Source of the DNA: Prosthecodimorpha hirschii
GTDB taxonomy: Bacteria; Pseudomonadota; Alphaproteobacteria; Rhizobiales; Ancalomicrobiaceae
Reading direction: 5' to 3'
NCBI RefSeq assembly: GCF_001305515.1
Contig: NZ_LJYW01000001.1
Location: 1,891,222 to 1,955,221 of the forward strand
DNA: 64,000 nucleotides
The position numbers and the translations under genes are program-made. Positions within the stretch are counted from its first letter, which is position 1; each line of letters starts with the position of its first letter. Under the pieces are notes generated by a model. The model did no database searches, was not told the origin of the DNA, and saw only the letters and a list, made by a program, of their open reading frames with translations. This document shows positions 52,320 through 60,198 of the stretch, piece after piece.

Positions 52320-52527
52320 GGTGATGAGAGGCCATGGCACCCGACCTTACCCAGGGCAATCGAGGTATAGACGCGGGTCCTTCCGACCACCCCCATCGAC
52401 CGCGGTGCGATTCGCAGCGCACAAATTCGCTAGCGGTTGGATTCTGAATTTGCGTTTTGCAACGTAAATTTCCGGCGACACAGGCGATGGATAGCGATAT
52501 CCAGCCTGACCAACCGGAGGAAGCACC
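52320..52527. other. AT-richer regulatory gap
   Basis: 208 bases without a gene. The stretch 52410-52475 is clearly AT-richer than the rest of the island and carries the palindrome listed separately. It probably holds the promoter of the HicB-like gene and the genes after it. Confidence 0.5.
52447..52470 (+). promoter_or_regulatory. Operator-like palindrome 1
   Basis: Arms AATTTGCGTT and AACGTAAATT around TTGC match at 9 of 10 positions. It lies 57 bases upstream of the HicB-like gene in an AT-rich patch. The TTTGCG core recurs in two other palindromes downstream. Confidence 0.5.
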
Positions 52528-52755
52528 ATGAGCTATGCCGTGCGCCTGGAGCCGGAGGACGGGGTCGTCCTGGTCTCCTGTCGCGACCTGCGCGAAGTCG
52601 TGACCAACGGCGCCACCGTGGCGGAAGCGCTCGAACAAGCCGCCGATGCAATCGAGACGGCGATCGGCTACCGCCGCGCCCACGGTGAAGCCATTCCGGC
52701 ACCATCGCCGGTCGAACCCGGCGAATATGTCGTGACGATTCCAGGCCAAGCCTGA
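52528..52755 (+). CDS. HicB-like small protein
   Basis: A 75-residue protein with the partial RNase-H-like fold of HicB antitoxins: YAVRLEPEDGVVLVSCRDL, TNGATVAEALEQAADAIETAI. It lacks the DNA-binding domain of longer HicB proteins, and no HicA toxin gene is adjacent. It could be a solitary relative or phage-derived. A GGAGGA ribosome site lies 9 bases upstream. It lies directly after the palindrome-bearing gap. Confidence 0.7.
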   Translation: MSYAVRLEPEDGVVLVSCRDLREVVTNGATVAEALEQAADAIETAIGYRRAHGEAIPAPSPVEPGEYVVTIPGQA

Positions 52756-52806
52756 AATAGTCAATTCGACACCCTTGCATCTAATTTCCAGATCGAGCAT
52801 CGTTCT

Positions 52807-52825
52807 TTGCGTAATAAACACGCAA
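52807..52825 (+). promoter_or_regulatory. Operator-like palindrome 2
   Basis: A perfect inverted repeat TTGCGT-N7-ACGCAA lies immediately before the GGAG ribosome site of the next gene. A bound protein here would block both transcription and translation. Confidence 0.5.
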
Positions 52826-52837
52826 GGAGTCGATGTC

Positions 52838-53194
52838 ATGCGCCTTGAAATCGTTGAACACACTGCAAATACGCAAATCCGGATTTGCAAATCGCAAACG
52901 TCGTACGATTTTCCGGATCTCGTCGGCTACAATATCTATGGTCTCCTCGAACAATACAGTGATGCCGCCGACGGATTGCTGCTGTGGTCTGACGAGGCGA
53001 CGGAACGTCGCCTCCTGGCGATCCTGGAGGCCGCCGCCGTCGCGTCGCTGCCGACCTGGGGCGATGCGCTCGCGGCCGAAAGCTTGGCCGTGACGGCCGG
53101 TCTGAACCGCCGGCACGCCGAGGCCGCTCGGCGGCTCATGGAGGCTGCCGATAAGGCGTTCTGCCGCCTGGCCCCTCGCGTCGTCCTGCTCTGA
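52838..53194 (+). CDS. Unknown island protein (118 aa)
   Basis: I do not recognise this protein. It begins MRLEIVEHTANTQIRIC and has a central FPDLVGYNIYGLLEQYSD and a helical second half (ALAAESLAVTAGLNRRHAEAARRLMEAADKAF). AAGGAG precedes the ATG by 8 bases. A 16-base perfect palindrome, GCAAATCCGGATTTGC (52873-52888), lies inside its first codons and shares the TTTGC core of the two upstream palindromes, so the gene may be repressed or read through these sites. Confidence 0.6.
   Translation: MRLEIVEHTANTQIRICKSQTSYDFPDLVGYNIYGLLEQYSDAADGLLLWSDEATERRLLAILEAAAVASLPTWGDALAAESLAVTAGLNRRHAEAARRLMEAADKAFCRLAPRVVLL
52873..52888 (+). promoter_or_regulatory. Operator-like palindrome 3 (inside coding start)
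   Basis: A perfect 16-base palindrome GCAAATCCGGATTTGC, about 35 bases after the ATG, followed by a half-site ATCGCAAACG. It resembles the other TTTGCG-containing sites. Confidence 0.45.
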
Positions 53195-53201
53195 GGGCGC
53201 T

Positions 53202-53384
53202 ATGGATCGCCTCCTCAAGCTTCACGAAGTCGAGGAAATCACCGCCCTGTCGCGGTCGACGATCTATGAGTGGATGCGTAAGGGCAAGTTCCCGCAGCCG
53301 CTGGTGCTGTCGACCCGGTCCGTCCGGTGGCGGGCCTCAGCGGTGGCGGAATGGATGGACCGGCTGCCGGGACGCTCGGCGTGA
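53202..53384 (+). CDS. AlpA-family transcriptional regulator
   Basis: A 60-residue MerR-like winged-helix protein of the AlpA group. LHEVEEITALSRSTIYEWMRKGKFPQP is the HTH and LSTRSVRWRASAVAEWMDRLP the wing. AlpA proteins activate integrase/excision genes of phage-like elements. Here it lies 8 bases after the previous gene and upstream of portal and capsid genes, so it may switch on the downstream operon. Confidence 0.9.
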   Translation: MDRLLKLHEVEEITALSRSTIYEWMRKGKFPQPLVLSTRSVRWRASAVAEWMDRLPGRSA

Positions 53385-53545
53385 CGGCGATGTCCACACT
53401 GCCGACCGCGGAATGTAGCCTCGCGAGGCAGCTCGCAGGATGGCGGTTGCCATTCCGTTCCATTGCGGCCACGCTCGGTACAGAACGTGGAGCCGAAAAC
53501 TATGCGACGAGAAGCTTTCTGCCTGTTGACGGATCTGACCGATAG
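53381..53545 (+). CDS. Small HTH-like ORF
   Basis: A possible 54-residue protein with a GTG start overlapping the AlpA stop (GTGA). ARQLAGWRLPFRSIAATLGTERGAENYA resembles an HTH, though I cannot place it in a family. It overlaps the next gene by 44 bases. It may be spurious. Confidence 0.4.
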   Translation: MTAMSTLPTAECSLARQLAGWRLPFRSIAATLGTERGAENYATRSFLPVDGSDR

Positions 53546-54008
53546 TCAGATCCGTCACGGCGTCAACAACGGCACCCTGCCGCTGCCGGTCCGATCCTCA
53601 AATGACAGTCATTATCGGCGATACAGCGTCGCCGATGCCATCGCGTGTCTTGCCGCTGATGCCCTCGTCGGCCGACATCTCGGCGCCGAGACCGTGACCA
53701 GCCTGATCTACGAGAATTTCGATCACCTTCAGAAGGTTGCGCGGGTCTACCAGGATGCGTCCGTCCCCGGCTATTTCGCGATCGTTCGCGTCGGCTGGAC
53801 CGACGGCACCCGTCGGCTGGAGCGTCTCGCGGTGGCCATCGGCCCGGCCGCGGATCTCCGCGTCGTCAGCCGGCACGGGCTCGTCCCGATCGGCGATATC
53901 GACGGCGACATGATCGCCATCGCGGCGACGAACATCACTTCTCTGGTGTCCGGCCTCCGGCAGCGCGCGGCCAAGCTCGGCATCGGATTCGAGATCGGTG
54001 CGGTCTGA
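53502..54008 (+). CDS. Phage regulatory protein with N-terminal HTH-like segment
   Basis: A 168-residue protein I cannot name. Residues 1-60 resemble a MerR-type helix-turn-helix: MRREAFCLLTDLTDSQIRHG, then YRRYSVADAIACLAADAL. The remaining part is alpha/beta and ends with LVSGLRQRAAKLGIGF. A GGAG lies nine bases before the ATG. Its stop overlaps the portal ATG (TGATG), so it is in the portal operon. Confidence 0.6.
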   Translation: MRREAFCLLTDLTDSQIRHGVNNGTLPLPVRSSNDSHYRRYSVADAIACLAADALVGRHLGAETVTSLIYENFDHLQKVARVYQDASVPGYFAIVRVGWTDGTRRLERLAVAIGPAADLRVVSRHGLVPIGDIDGDMIAIAATNITSLVSGLRQRAAKLGIGFEIGAV

Positions 54009-55561
54009 TGCCGGCGACCTGGCTCGACCACTTGATCGGCTATTTCGCCCCCGGCGCAGGGGAACGACGCCTGATCGAGCGGGCCAAGCTTGAGGCGCGG
54101 ATCCGTTCCTATGCCGGCGCCAACAAAAATCGCCAGTCCGGCGGGTGGACTCCGAAGGGCGCCTCGGCAAATGCCGAATTGTCGGTCAGCCTGCCGGCGC
54201 TTCGGAACCGCATGCGCGACCTGGTGCGGAACAACCCCCATGCGGCAAAGGCGGTCTCGACCATCGTGGTTCACGCCATCGGCACCGGAATCGTCCCGCG
54301 CGCCAAAACCGGCAACAAGGGCCGCGACAGGAAGATCATGGCGGAATGGGATACGTGGACGAAATCATGCCATTCCAAGGGGCTGCTTGATTTTTACGGT
54401 CTGCAGACCCTGGTCTGCCGCGAGTTCATCGAGGCCGGCGAGGTTCTGATCCGGAAGCGGATCCGCCGCGGAACGAGTGCAGCGGTTCCGCTGGAATTGC
54501 AGGTCCTGGAGGCGGACCTACTGGATACGTCCAGGGATGGTCCGGTCGGCAACGGTGTCACGGCCTATCAAGGGATCGAGCAGGACGCATCCGACCGGCC
54601 GTCCGGCTATTGGCTGTTCCCGCGCCATCCCGGCGATTCCGGCACCTGGTCGCTGGAAGCGAACGGCTTTCGGTCTCTTCGCGTCCCTGCGGCCGAAATT
54701 GCCCACGTCTTCGAGATGCGGCGCGACCAGTCACGCGGGGAGCCGTGGGGTGTTGCCGCCATTGCCGGCCTTCGTGACCTCGACGACTACCGCGATAGCG
54801 AGATGATGCGGAAGAAGATCGAAGCCTGCGCCGTGGGCGTCGTCACCGGGGGCGATGAGACCGACATGGGCGTCGGCATTCCGCTGGACGACAGCGAGGC
54901 TGCAGCGCTTCGAGGCGTCTACGACAGCTCCGGCGCGACGGTCGACCGTTTCGAGCCCGGCATGTTCCTCTATGCCCGCGGCGGCAAGCAGATCACGTTC
55001 AACTCGCCGGCTGCCACCGGATCCTATGAGGCCTACAAGCGGGCCTCGCTGCAGGACATCGCGGCGGGCTTCCGGGTGCCATACGAGCTGCTTTCCGGCG
55101 ATCTCGCCCATGTCAGCTACATTTCGGGCCGGCTCGGCCTGCAGGAGTTCTATCGGCTGGTGGAAGTCATCCAGTGGCAGATTCTGGTCCCCGCCTTCTG
55201 TCAGCGGGTGTGGGACTGGTTCTGTGAGGTGGCCTACACGGCCGGAAAAATCCCCCTGGCGTCTGTCCCCGTTGAGTGGGCGCCGCCGCGCATGCCTGCG
55301 GTCGATCCCATGAAACAGGCCATGGCCGACGTCATCGATCTCAGGGCTGGTCTCCGCTCGCATGCCGAGATCGTTCAGGAGCGGGGCCGCCCGCCGTCCG
55401 ATGTGCTGGCCGAAATCGCAGAGTTCAATGCCGCGGTCGATGCCGCCGGGATCGTCCTCGACTCCGATCCGAGGAAGGTCGCGAAGTCCGGTGCCTCCCA
55501 GGTCGCCGAGGCTGTCGCGACGGACCCGGGTACGCCCGGCGGCAGATCGGAGGCCTCATGA
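54008..55561 (+). CDS. Phage portal protein, lambda family
   Basis: A 517-residue portal (lambda gpB-like), which forms the dodecameric entry vertex of the capsid. Family signs: NRMRDLVRNNPHAAKAVSTIVVHAIGTGI near residue 65, FYGLQTLVCREFIEAGEVLIRKR near 125, LELQVLEADLLD near 160, AEIAHVFEMRRDQSRGEPWGVAAIAGLRDLDDY near 225, and a C-terminal stem/clip region with RASLQDIAAGFRVPYELLSGDLAHVSYISGRLGLQEF. Length is normal. The stop overlaps the protease-capsid ATG (ATGA). The gene normally just upstream, terminase large subunit, is absent. Confidence 0.93.
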   Translation: MPATWLDHLIGYFAPGAGERRLIERAKLEARIRSYAGANKNRQSGGWTPKGASANAELSVSLPALRNRMRDLVRNNPHAAKAVSTIVVHAIGTGIVPRAKTGNKGRDRKIMAEWDTWTKSCHSKGLLDFYGLQTLVCREFIEAGEVLIRKRIRRGTSAAVPLELQVLEADLLDTSRDGPVGNGVTAYQGIEQDASDRPSGYWLFPRHPGDSGTWSLEANGFRSLRVPAAEIAHVFEMRRDQSRGEPWGVAAIAGLRDLDDYRDSEMMRKKIEACAVGVVTGGDETDMGVGIPLDDSEAAALRGVYDSSGATVDRFEPGMFLYARGGKQITFNSPAATGSYEAYKRASLQDIAAGFRVPYELLSGDLAHVSYISGRLGLQEFYRLVEVIQWQILVPAFCQRVWDWFCEVAYTAGKIPLASVPVEWAPPRMPAVDPMKQAMADVIDLRAGLRSHAEIVQERGRPPSDVLAEIAEFNAAVDAAGIVLDSDPRKVAKSGASQVAEAVATDPGTPGGRSEAS

Positions 55562-57426
55562 CCACGCTGCAACGGACACAGCGCTTGGCGCCTGGACAGG
55601 TCGCCGGGGCAAGGGTGGCGCTGGTAGACGGCATCCAGTTCCGACCCGGCACGTTCGATGCCAAGGCCGGGACCTTGGAGGCGGTGTTGGCCACGGCGAC
55701 ACCGGTTCGCCGGTGGTTCGGCAACGAGATCCTCTCGATCTCGCCTGATGCCATCGACCTGACCCGCATGCCGACCGGCCAAGTCCGGTTCCTCGACCAT
55801 CACCGCGCCACCGACCGCCGCGCCGTGCTCGGTGTCGTCGAGAGGGCCTGGATCGAGGGTGGAATCCTCATCGGCGCCATCCGTCTCGCCGCCACGCCCG
55901 ACGCCCAGGAGGCCGCCGGCCAGATCGAGCGCGGCGAGCTGACCGGCATCAGCGTCGGTTATCGCGTCGAGAAATGGCAGATCACGGCCGTCGACGAGAC
56001 CACTGGCCGCGAGGATTGGACCGCGAAACGCTGGTCACTTCACGAGGTGTCCCTTGTGTCGGTGCCGGCCGACGCTAGCGCGATGGTTCGCATGCCGATG
56101 CCGGCGCCCGGAACTGAACCCATACTCAAGAGGACTACCATGGACGACGAAGTCATCGAATCCCCGCCGGCCGATGCCGGCACCCGCGCGGAACGGCAGC
56201 GCGCCACCGAGATTTCCCGGCTCGCCACGCTGCACCGGATGCCGGATTTCGGCGCCGAGCACGTCGCCGCCGGAACCTCGCTCGACAGCTTTCGATCCGC
56301 GATCCTCGAAAAGCTCGCGACCGAGCAGGAGCAGACCGAGATCCGCCCCACCGCCCGCATCGGCCGGGACGAGACCGAGACTCGCCGGGCCGGCATCGAG
56401 AACTATTTCGCCACTCGGCTCGATCCCACGGTCGAGCTCAGCGGTCCCGGTCGTGAGTACCGGGGAATGACGCTCATCGACCTGGCGCGGGACTGCCTCG
56501 CCCGGGCCGGTGTTCGGACCCGCGGTCTCGCCGCCGGCGAAGTCGCACTCCGCGCGCTGACGACCGGCGATTTTCCGCAGCTCCTGTCGAACGCGATGGG
56601 TAGCAGCCTGCAGCGGTCATTCCAGGCCGCATCGACCGGCGCCACCATGATCGCAGCCGAAGGCACGGCGACCGACTTCCGGGAACAGCGGATCGTGTCG
56701 GTCTCGGAGTTCCCCGCGCTCGAAAAAATCAACGAGCACGGCGCCATCAAGTTCGGCTATCTCGACGACACCGCCGAGAAGCTCGTGATCGCCAGCTTCG
56801 CCAAGGGCTTGTCGGTCACATTCGCGGTTTTGATCAACGATGACCTGAACGGCGTCGCCCAGGCTCTGTCGAGCTACGGCGCCGCCGCCGCCGACTTGAA
56901 GGCGAATTTGATCCTCAGCGCGCTCGGCGCCAACCTGTCCGACGGCCATCCCATCGCGCACAGCACGCGCGGGAACTCGGTCTCCGGGACCGGGTCCGCG
57001 CTGTCTGCCGGGGCGATCGGTGCGGCACGTCTCTGGATGCGCACGCAGCGGATGTTCGGGGCCGCGAATCCGCTCGGTGTCGCCCCGCGTCTGCTGCTGA
57101 TCCCCGCAGCCCTGGAGATGGCAGCCGAGCAGATCTTGAGCCCGATCGCCGCCGCCAAGACCGACGATGCCGTTCCGGAGTCGATCCGGAATATGCGGCT
57201 CGCCATTGAGCCGCGATTGGACACGGCCTCGGCGACGGCCTGGTGGGCCTTCGCGGACCCGGCGCAGTTCCCGACGGTGAAGTTCTTGACGTTGCAGGGC
57301 TTCGCCACCCCGAAGCTGGAACAGAGTCAGGAGTTCAATATGCTCGGCACGTCATGGCGGGTGCACTGGCACGTTGGTGCCGGGCCGGCCGAATGGCGCT
57401 GGGGCTATCGGTCGGCCGGCGCCTGA
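55558..57426 (+). CDS. Prohead protease-major capsid protein fusion
   Basis: A 622-residue fusion of an HK97-type prohead serine protease (residues 1-180) with a Mu/HK97-like major capsid domain (residues about 270-622). The protease catalytic residues are His81/82 in FLDHHRAT and Ser132 in GISVGYRV. A charged region follows from residue 195 (DEVIESPPADAG, ATEISRLATLHR), which would act as scaffold. The capsid domain has LSNAMGSSLQRSFQAAS, EHGAIKFGYLDDTAEK, SFAKGLSVTFAVLINDDL and the fold end FNMLGTSWRVHWHVGAG. Met195 (56140) is preceded by CAAGAGG and could be an internal start for separate scaffold-capsid. Such fusions are known in other phages. Confidence 0.92.
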   Translation: MTTLQRTQRLAPGQVAGARVALVDGIQFRPGTFDAKAGTLEAVLATATPVRRWFGNEILSISPDAIDLTRMPTGQVRFLDHHRATDRRAVLGVVERAWIEGGILIGAIRLAATPDAQEAAGQIERGELTGISVGYRVEKWQITAVDETTGREDWTAKRWSLHEVSLVSVPADASAMVRMPMPAPGTEPILKRTTMDDEVIESPPADAGTRAERQRATEISRLATLHRMPDFGAEHVAAGTSLDSFRSAILEKLATEQEQTEIRPTARIGRDETETRRAGIENYFATRLDPTVELSGPGREYRGMTLIDLARDCLARAGVRTRGLAAGEVALRALTTGDFPQLLSNAMGSSLQRSFQAASTGATMIAAEGTATDFREQRIVSVSEFPALEKINEHGAIKFGYLDDTAEKLVIASFAKGLSVTFAVLINDDLNGVAQALSSYGAAAADLKANLILSALGANLSDGHPIAHSTRGNSVSGTGSALSAGAIGAARLWMRTQRMFGAANPLGVAPRLLLIPAALEMAAEQILSPIAAAKTDDAVPESIRNMRLAIEPRLDTASATAWWAFADPAQFPTVKFLTLQGFATPKLEQSQEFNMLGTSWRVHWHVGAGPAEWRWGYRSAGA

Positions 57427-57448
57427 TTTTCCGAGGGCGGGCATCTCC

Positions 57449-57598
57449 ATGGTGGGGTTGACGGTCCCCGCCACGATACATGACCTCCGAGCCCGCCCGC
57501 TGCGCTCGCAGTCGGACACGGTCAAGGTCACGGCACCGTCTGGCCGGCGCTTCGGCGTCGGCCTCTTCCTCTTCATGAGCGGAGGCCAAGATGGGTAA
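57449..57598 (+). CDS. Small phage ORF between capsid and tape-measure genes
   Basis: A possible 49-residue product beginning MVGLTVPATIHDLRARP and ending in GLFLFMSGGQDG. GC at third positions is strong in this frame. It overlaps the tape-measure ATG by 8 bases and contains its AGCGGAGG ribosome site. No family recognised; it takes the place normally held by head-tail adaptor genes. Upstream in-frame start GTG at 57374 would overlap the capsid gene. Confidence 0.4.
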   Translation: MVGLTVPATIHDLRARPLRSQSDTVKVTAPSGRRFGVGLFLFMSGGQDG

Positions 57599-59498
57599 TG
57601 TCACGTCGACCCTGACGATGCGGCTGGTGGACGGCGTGTCCGCCGCCGCCCGCAAGATCAAGGGTGCGCTCGACACGGTCGATGCCGCCGCGAAGCGCAC
57701 GCAGCACCGGACCGGTGCTGCGGCGTTCCTCGCCGGGGGCGGCATGATCGCGACAGGCGTCGGAGTTTATGGCGCGAGCCGGGCTTACCGCGATAGTGCC
57801 GACCAGGATCGACGATTGCTCCGAATTCGGCAGACCGCTGGCGCCACCGAAAAGGAGGCGGCCGGGCTCCGGCAGACCCTCTATAGCCTCGCCGCTCAGA
57901 CCGCCACCCCGATCGGCCAAGTCATCGACGGTCTCGATAGTCTCGTCGCCGCCGGCCGCTCGCTGCCGGAAGCCATGGCGTTCCTGCCGTCGGTGGTCCG
58001 CACCGCGCAGGCCTCCGGCGCCGAAGTCCTGGACATCGCGAAGTCGGCCGACGCCTTCGGGCAGAGCTTCGGGATCGCGGCCACGGACATGGAAAAGGCC
58101 TTCGATGCCGCCGTGAAGCTCGGCAAAGAAGGAAAATTCGAGCTCAAGGACATGGCTCGGTACCTGCCGAGCCTGCTGCCGTCGGCGGCGACGCGCGGCA
58201 TCAAAGGCCTGGAAGGCCTTCATAAGGTCATGTCGGCTCTGCAGGTCGCCCGCATCAATTCCGGCACCCCGGAAGAAGCGGCTGTTGCCATCGGCGATCT
58301 TCTTCAGAAGATGGATTCTGACGAGACGATCAAGAAGTTCGCGAAGAACTTCAAAATCAACCTTCCGGAGGCGATGAAGAAACTGAAGGATGCCGGCAAG
58401 GACTCGCTGGAAGCCTTCCTCGACATCACCGAAAAGGCGATCAAGGGCAACGACGAACTCATCAACAAGATTGCTGCCGACAAGGAATTTCGCCGCGGTC
58501 TGACCGCCATGATTCAGCATCGCCGCGAGTACGAGCGGCTGATCGCTGCAGCCAAACGCTCAGCCGGCGAGGTCGGTCGGGACATCAAAGATGTGACCGA
58601 GGATACCCGGGCGTCCATCGACCGCATGACGAATTCATGGAACGACTTCGTCGGTGCCCTGACAAAGACCGTCGACAAGGCCGGGGTCTCGTCTCTGCTT
58701 ACCGAGACCGCGAAGGGCCTCAGCTCCATTTCGGAGATCCTCGATGCCATCGACCGAAAGGATTACGGCAAGGCCACCAGGCTGACGGCCGAATTCCTGG
58801 ACGGTCGGACGCCGGAACAACGCGAGCAGGACCGCGCCCGGCAAGCGCTGCAGAACGCCCTGCGCAACGAGCAGACCGCTCGTAGCAAGATGGCCGACAG
58901 CCCGGAGGCAGCGAAGGTCCGGGCCGCGCTCGCACGGGCAGAATCCGATCCGCGAACACCGAATCAGGGCGAGACGATTCGGGCGCTTCGGGAGCGTCTG
59001 CGCATCCTCGATGGCACGAACGATCGAAATCGTTCCGATGCCCTCGACTACCGCCGTGATGCGACCCGGGCCGCCGTGGATCTCCTCCCGCCGCTGTCGC
59101 AGGGACCGTCCGGTGTCCCGCTCGATCTTGCCCGCGGCAAGATGCCGGCGGCGAAAGACCGCGTCTCCGGTGCGACCCGCGCCCGTCCGCGCGCCAACCT
59201 CGGCACCGGAGCCGGTGATGGCACCTGGCCGGAGCGGCCGGGCCGCGCACCGCTCGGTGTCATGCTCGACGATGCCTCCGCGAGAGCTGGAAACATTCAG
59301 CCCGGGGTGACCATCGACCGGGAGGCCGCCGTTGCCGCCGCCATGATGGCGCGGGATGCGGCGCAAGCAGCGCTGAACGCGCGACCGCTGACGATCCCGG
59401 TTCGGGCGGGTGACATCTCGTACGGCTTGGGACGCGAGGTGCTCAAGGGCACACAGAGCGCCTACTCGAACCTCGGTTCTCTTCGGGGGCCGCAGTGA
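57591..59498 (+). CDS. Phage tail tape-measure protein
   Basis: A 635-residue TP901-type tape-measure protein. The N-terminus has VTSTLTMRLVDGVSAAARKIKGALDTVDAAAK, and a hydrophobic segment AGGGMIATGVGVYGAS is near residue 48. The core domain includes LRQTLYSLAAQTATPIGQVIDGLDSLVAAGRSLPEAMAFLPSVVRTAQASG and MARYLPSLLPSAATRGIKGLEGLHKVMSALQVARIN. The C-terminal part is helical and Arg-rich. It should set a tail of roughly 100 nm if functional (from length, family rule). GGAGG lies about 8 bases before the ATG. No tail tube or terminator gene is present. Confidence 0.9.
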   Translation: MGNVTSTLTMRLVDGVSAAARKIKGALDTVDAAAKRTQHRTGAAAFLAGGGMIATGVGVYGASRAYRDSADQDRRLLRIRQTAGATEKEAAGLRQTLYSLAAQTATPIGQVIDGLDSLVAAGRSLPEAMAFLPSVVRTAQASGAEVLDIAKSADAFGQSFGIAATDMEKAFDAAVKLGKEGKFELKDMARYLPSLLPSAATRGIKGLEGLHKVMSALQVARINSGTPEEAAVAIGDLLQKMDSDETIKKFAKNFKINLPEAMKKLKDAGKDSLEAFLDITEKAIKGNDELINKIAADKEFRRGLTAMIQHRREYERLIAAAKRSAGEVGRDIKDVTEDTRASIDRMTNSWNDFVGALTKTVDKAGVSSLLTETAKGLSSISEILDAIDRKDYGKATRLTAEFLDGRTPEQREQDRARQALQNALRNEQTARSKMADSPEAAKVRAALARAESDPRTPNQGETIRALRERLRILDGTNDRNRSDALDYRRDATRAAVDLLPPLSQGPSGVPLDLARGKMPAAKDRVSGATRARPRANLGTGAGDGTWPERPGRAPLGVMLDDASARAGNIQPGVTIDREAAVAAAMMARDAAQAALNARPLTIPVRAGDISYGLGREVLKGTQSAYSNLGSLRGPQ

Positions 59499-59779
59499 TG
59501 CCAGCCGCCGGCCTGCCCCATGATCCGATTCTGTTGCTCGTTAAGGCTCGCCGGATGGCCCGGGAGGCGTGGAGCGATTTCGAACAATTCGACCGTGGCG
59601 ATCTCCGGACGGCCTGGCTGGCGTGTAGCGCCGCTGGGCGAGATCCACGGACAGATCCGAAAATCGCTGACCTCGTCGACAAGGTCGTGATGCTTCAGCA
59701 CCTGGCCGAGCGGCTCGACCGGATCGCCGCGGACCTGGCGCTTATTGCCGTCGACGCCGCACCGGCGGGGGTGGCTTGA
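59498..59779 (+). CDS. Unknown small island protein (93 aa)
   Basis: A 93-residue helical protein, MPAAGLPHDPILLLVKARRMAREAWSDFEQFD with LVDKVVMLQHLAERLDRIAADLALI. The ATG overlaps the tape-measure stop (TGATG) and its stop overlaps the Xis-like ATG (TGATG). No family recognised. Coupled translation suggests a real gene. Confidence 0.6.
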   Translation: MPAAGLPHDPILLLVKARRMAREAWSDFEQFDRGDLRTAWLACSAAGRDPRTDPKIADLVDKVVMLQHLAERLDRIAADLALIAVDAAPAGVA

Positions 59780-60198
59780 TGCGACGGCCGGTCAGTCTCG
59801 ACGACATCGATGACGACACGCCGCTGAGGCTCGATGTCGCCGCCGCGCTCGCCTTCCCTGATGGCTCGATGACCCGGAGCGGGCTCCGCAAAGAAGCGCA
59901 GCGCGGGCGACTTGTGATCGAGCGCATCGCCGGCAAGGATTACGTGACCATGGCTGCCATTCGGGAGATGCGATCACGATGCCGCGCCGACGCCAACCGC
60001 CCCGCCTCTACCTCCGGCAGCGCAGGGGCCGCGATCCCGTGTGGGTCATCCTCGACGGACAGACTGAGATCGGGACAGGCTGCGGTCCTGGCGATGGCCG
60101 CCGAGCTGAAGAAGCACTCGCGGCGTACCTCGCCGGCAAGCACCGCGCCGACTTCGGGGACGGTGATCCCGCTCATGTCGCAGTCGCGGACGTCCTGA
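59779..60198 (+). CDS. xis: Excisionase-like (Xis) protein
   Basis: A 139-residue ORF whose first 68 residues look like a recombination directionality factor: DDDTPLRLDVAAALAFPDGSMTRSGLRKEAQRGRLVIERIAGKDYVTMAAIREM. The part after residue 70 is low-complexity and overlaps the integrase reading frame by 220 bases in another frame. Such a long overlap is unusual; the functional Xis may end in the first half. Sits directly before the integrase. Confidence 0.65.
   Translation: MRRPVSLDDIDDDTPLRLDVAAALAFPDGSMTRSGLRKEAQRGRLVIERIAGKDYVTMAAIREMRSRCRADANRPASTSGSAGAAIPCGSSSTDRLRSGQAAVLAMAAELKKHSRRTSPASTAPTSGTVIPLMSQSRTS

Noticed and set aside
52528..52755. A HicAB toxin-antitoxin pair
   Set aside because: Only the HicB-like part is present; no HicA-sized gene with the double-stranded-RNA-binding fold lies on either side.
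54008..59498. A gene transfer agent cluster
   Set aside because: GTA clusters lie in a long fixed head-tail order with terminase and many tail genes, and have no integrase or tRNA repeats. Here the element is clearly integrative.
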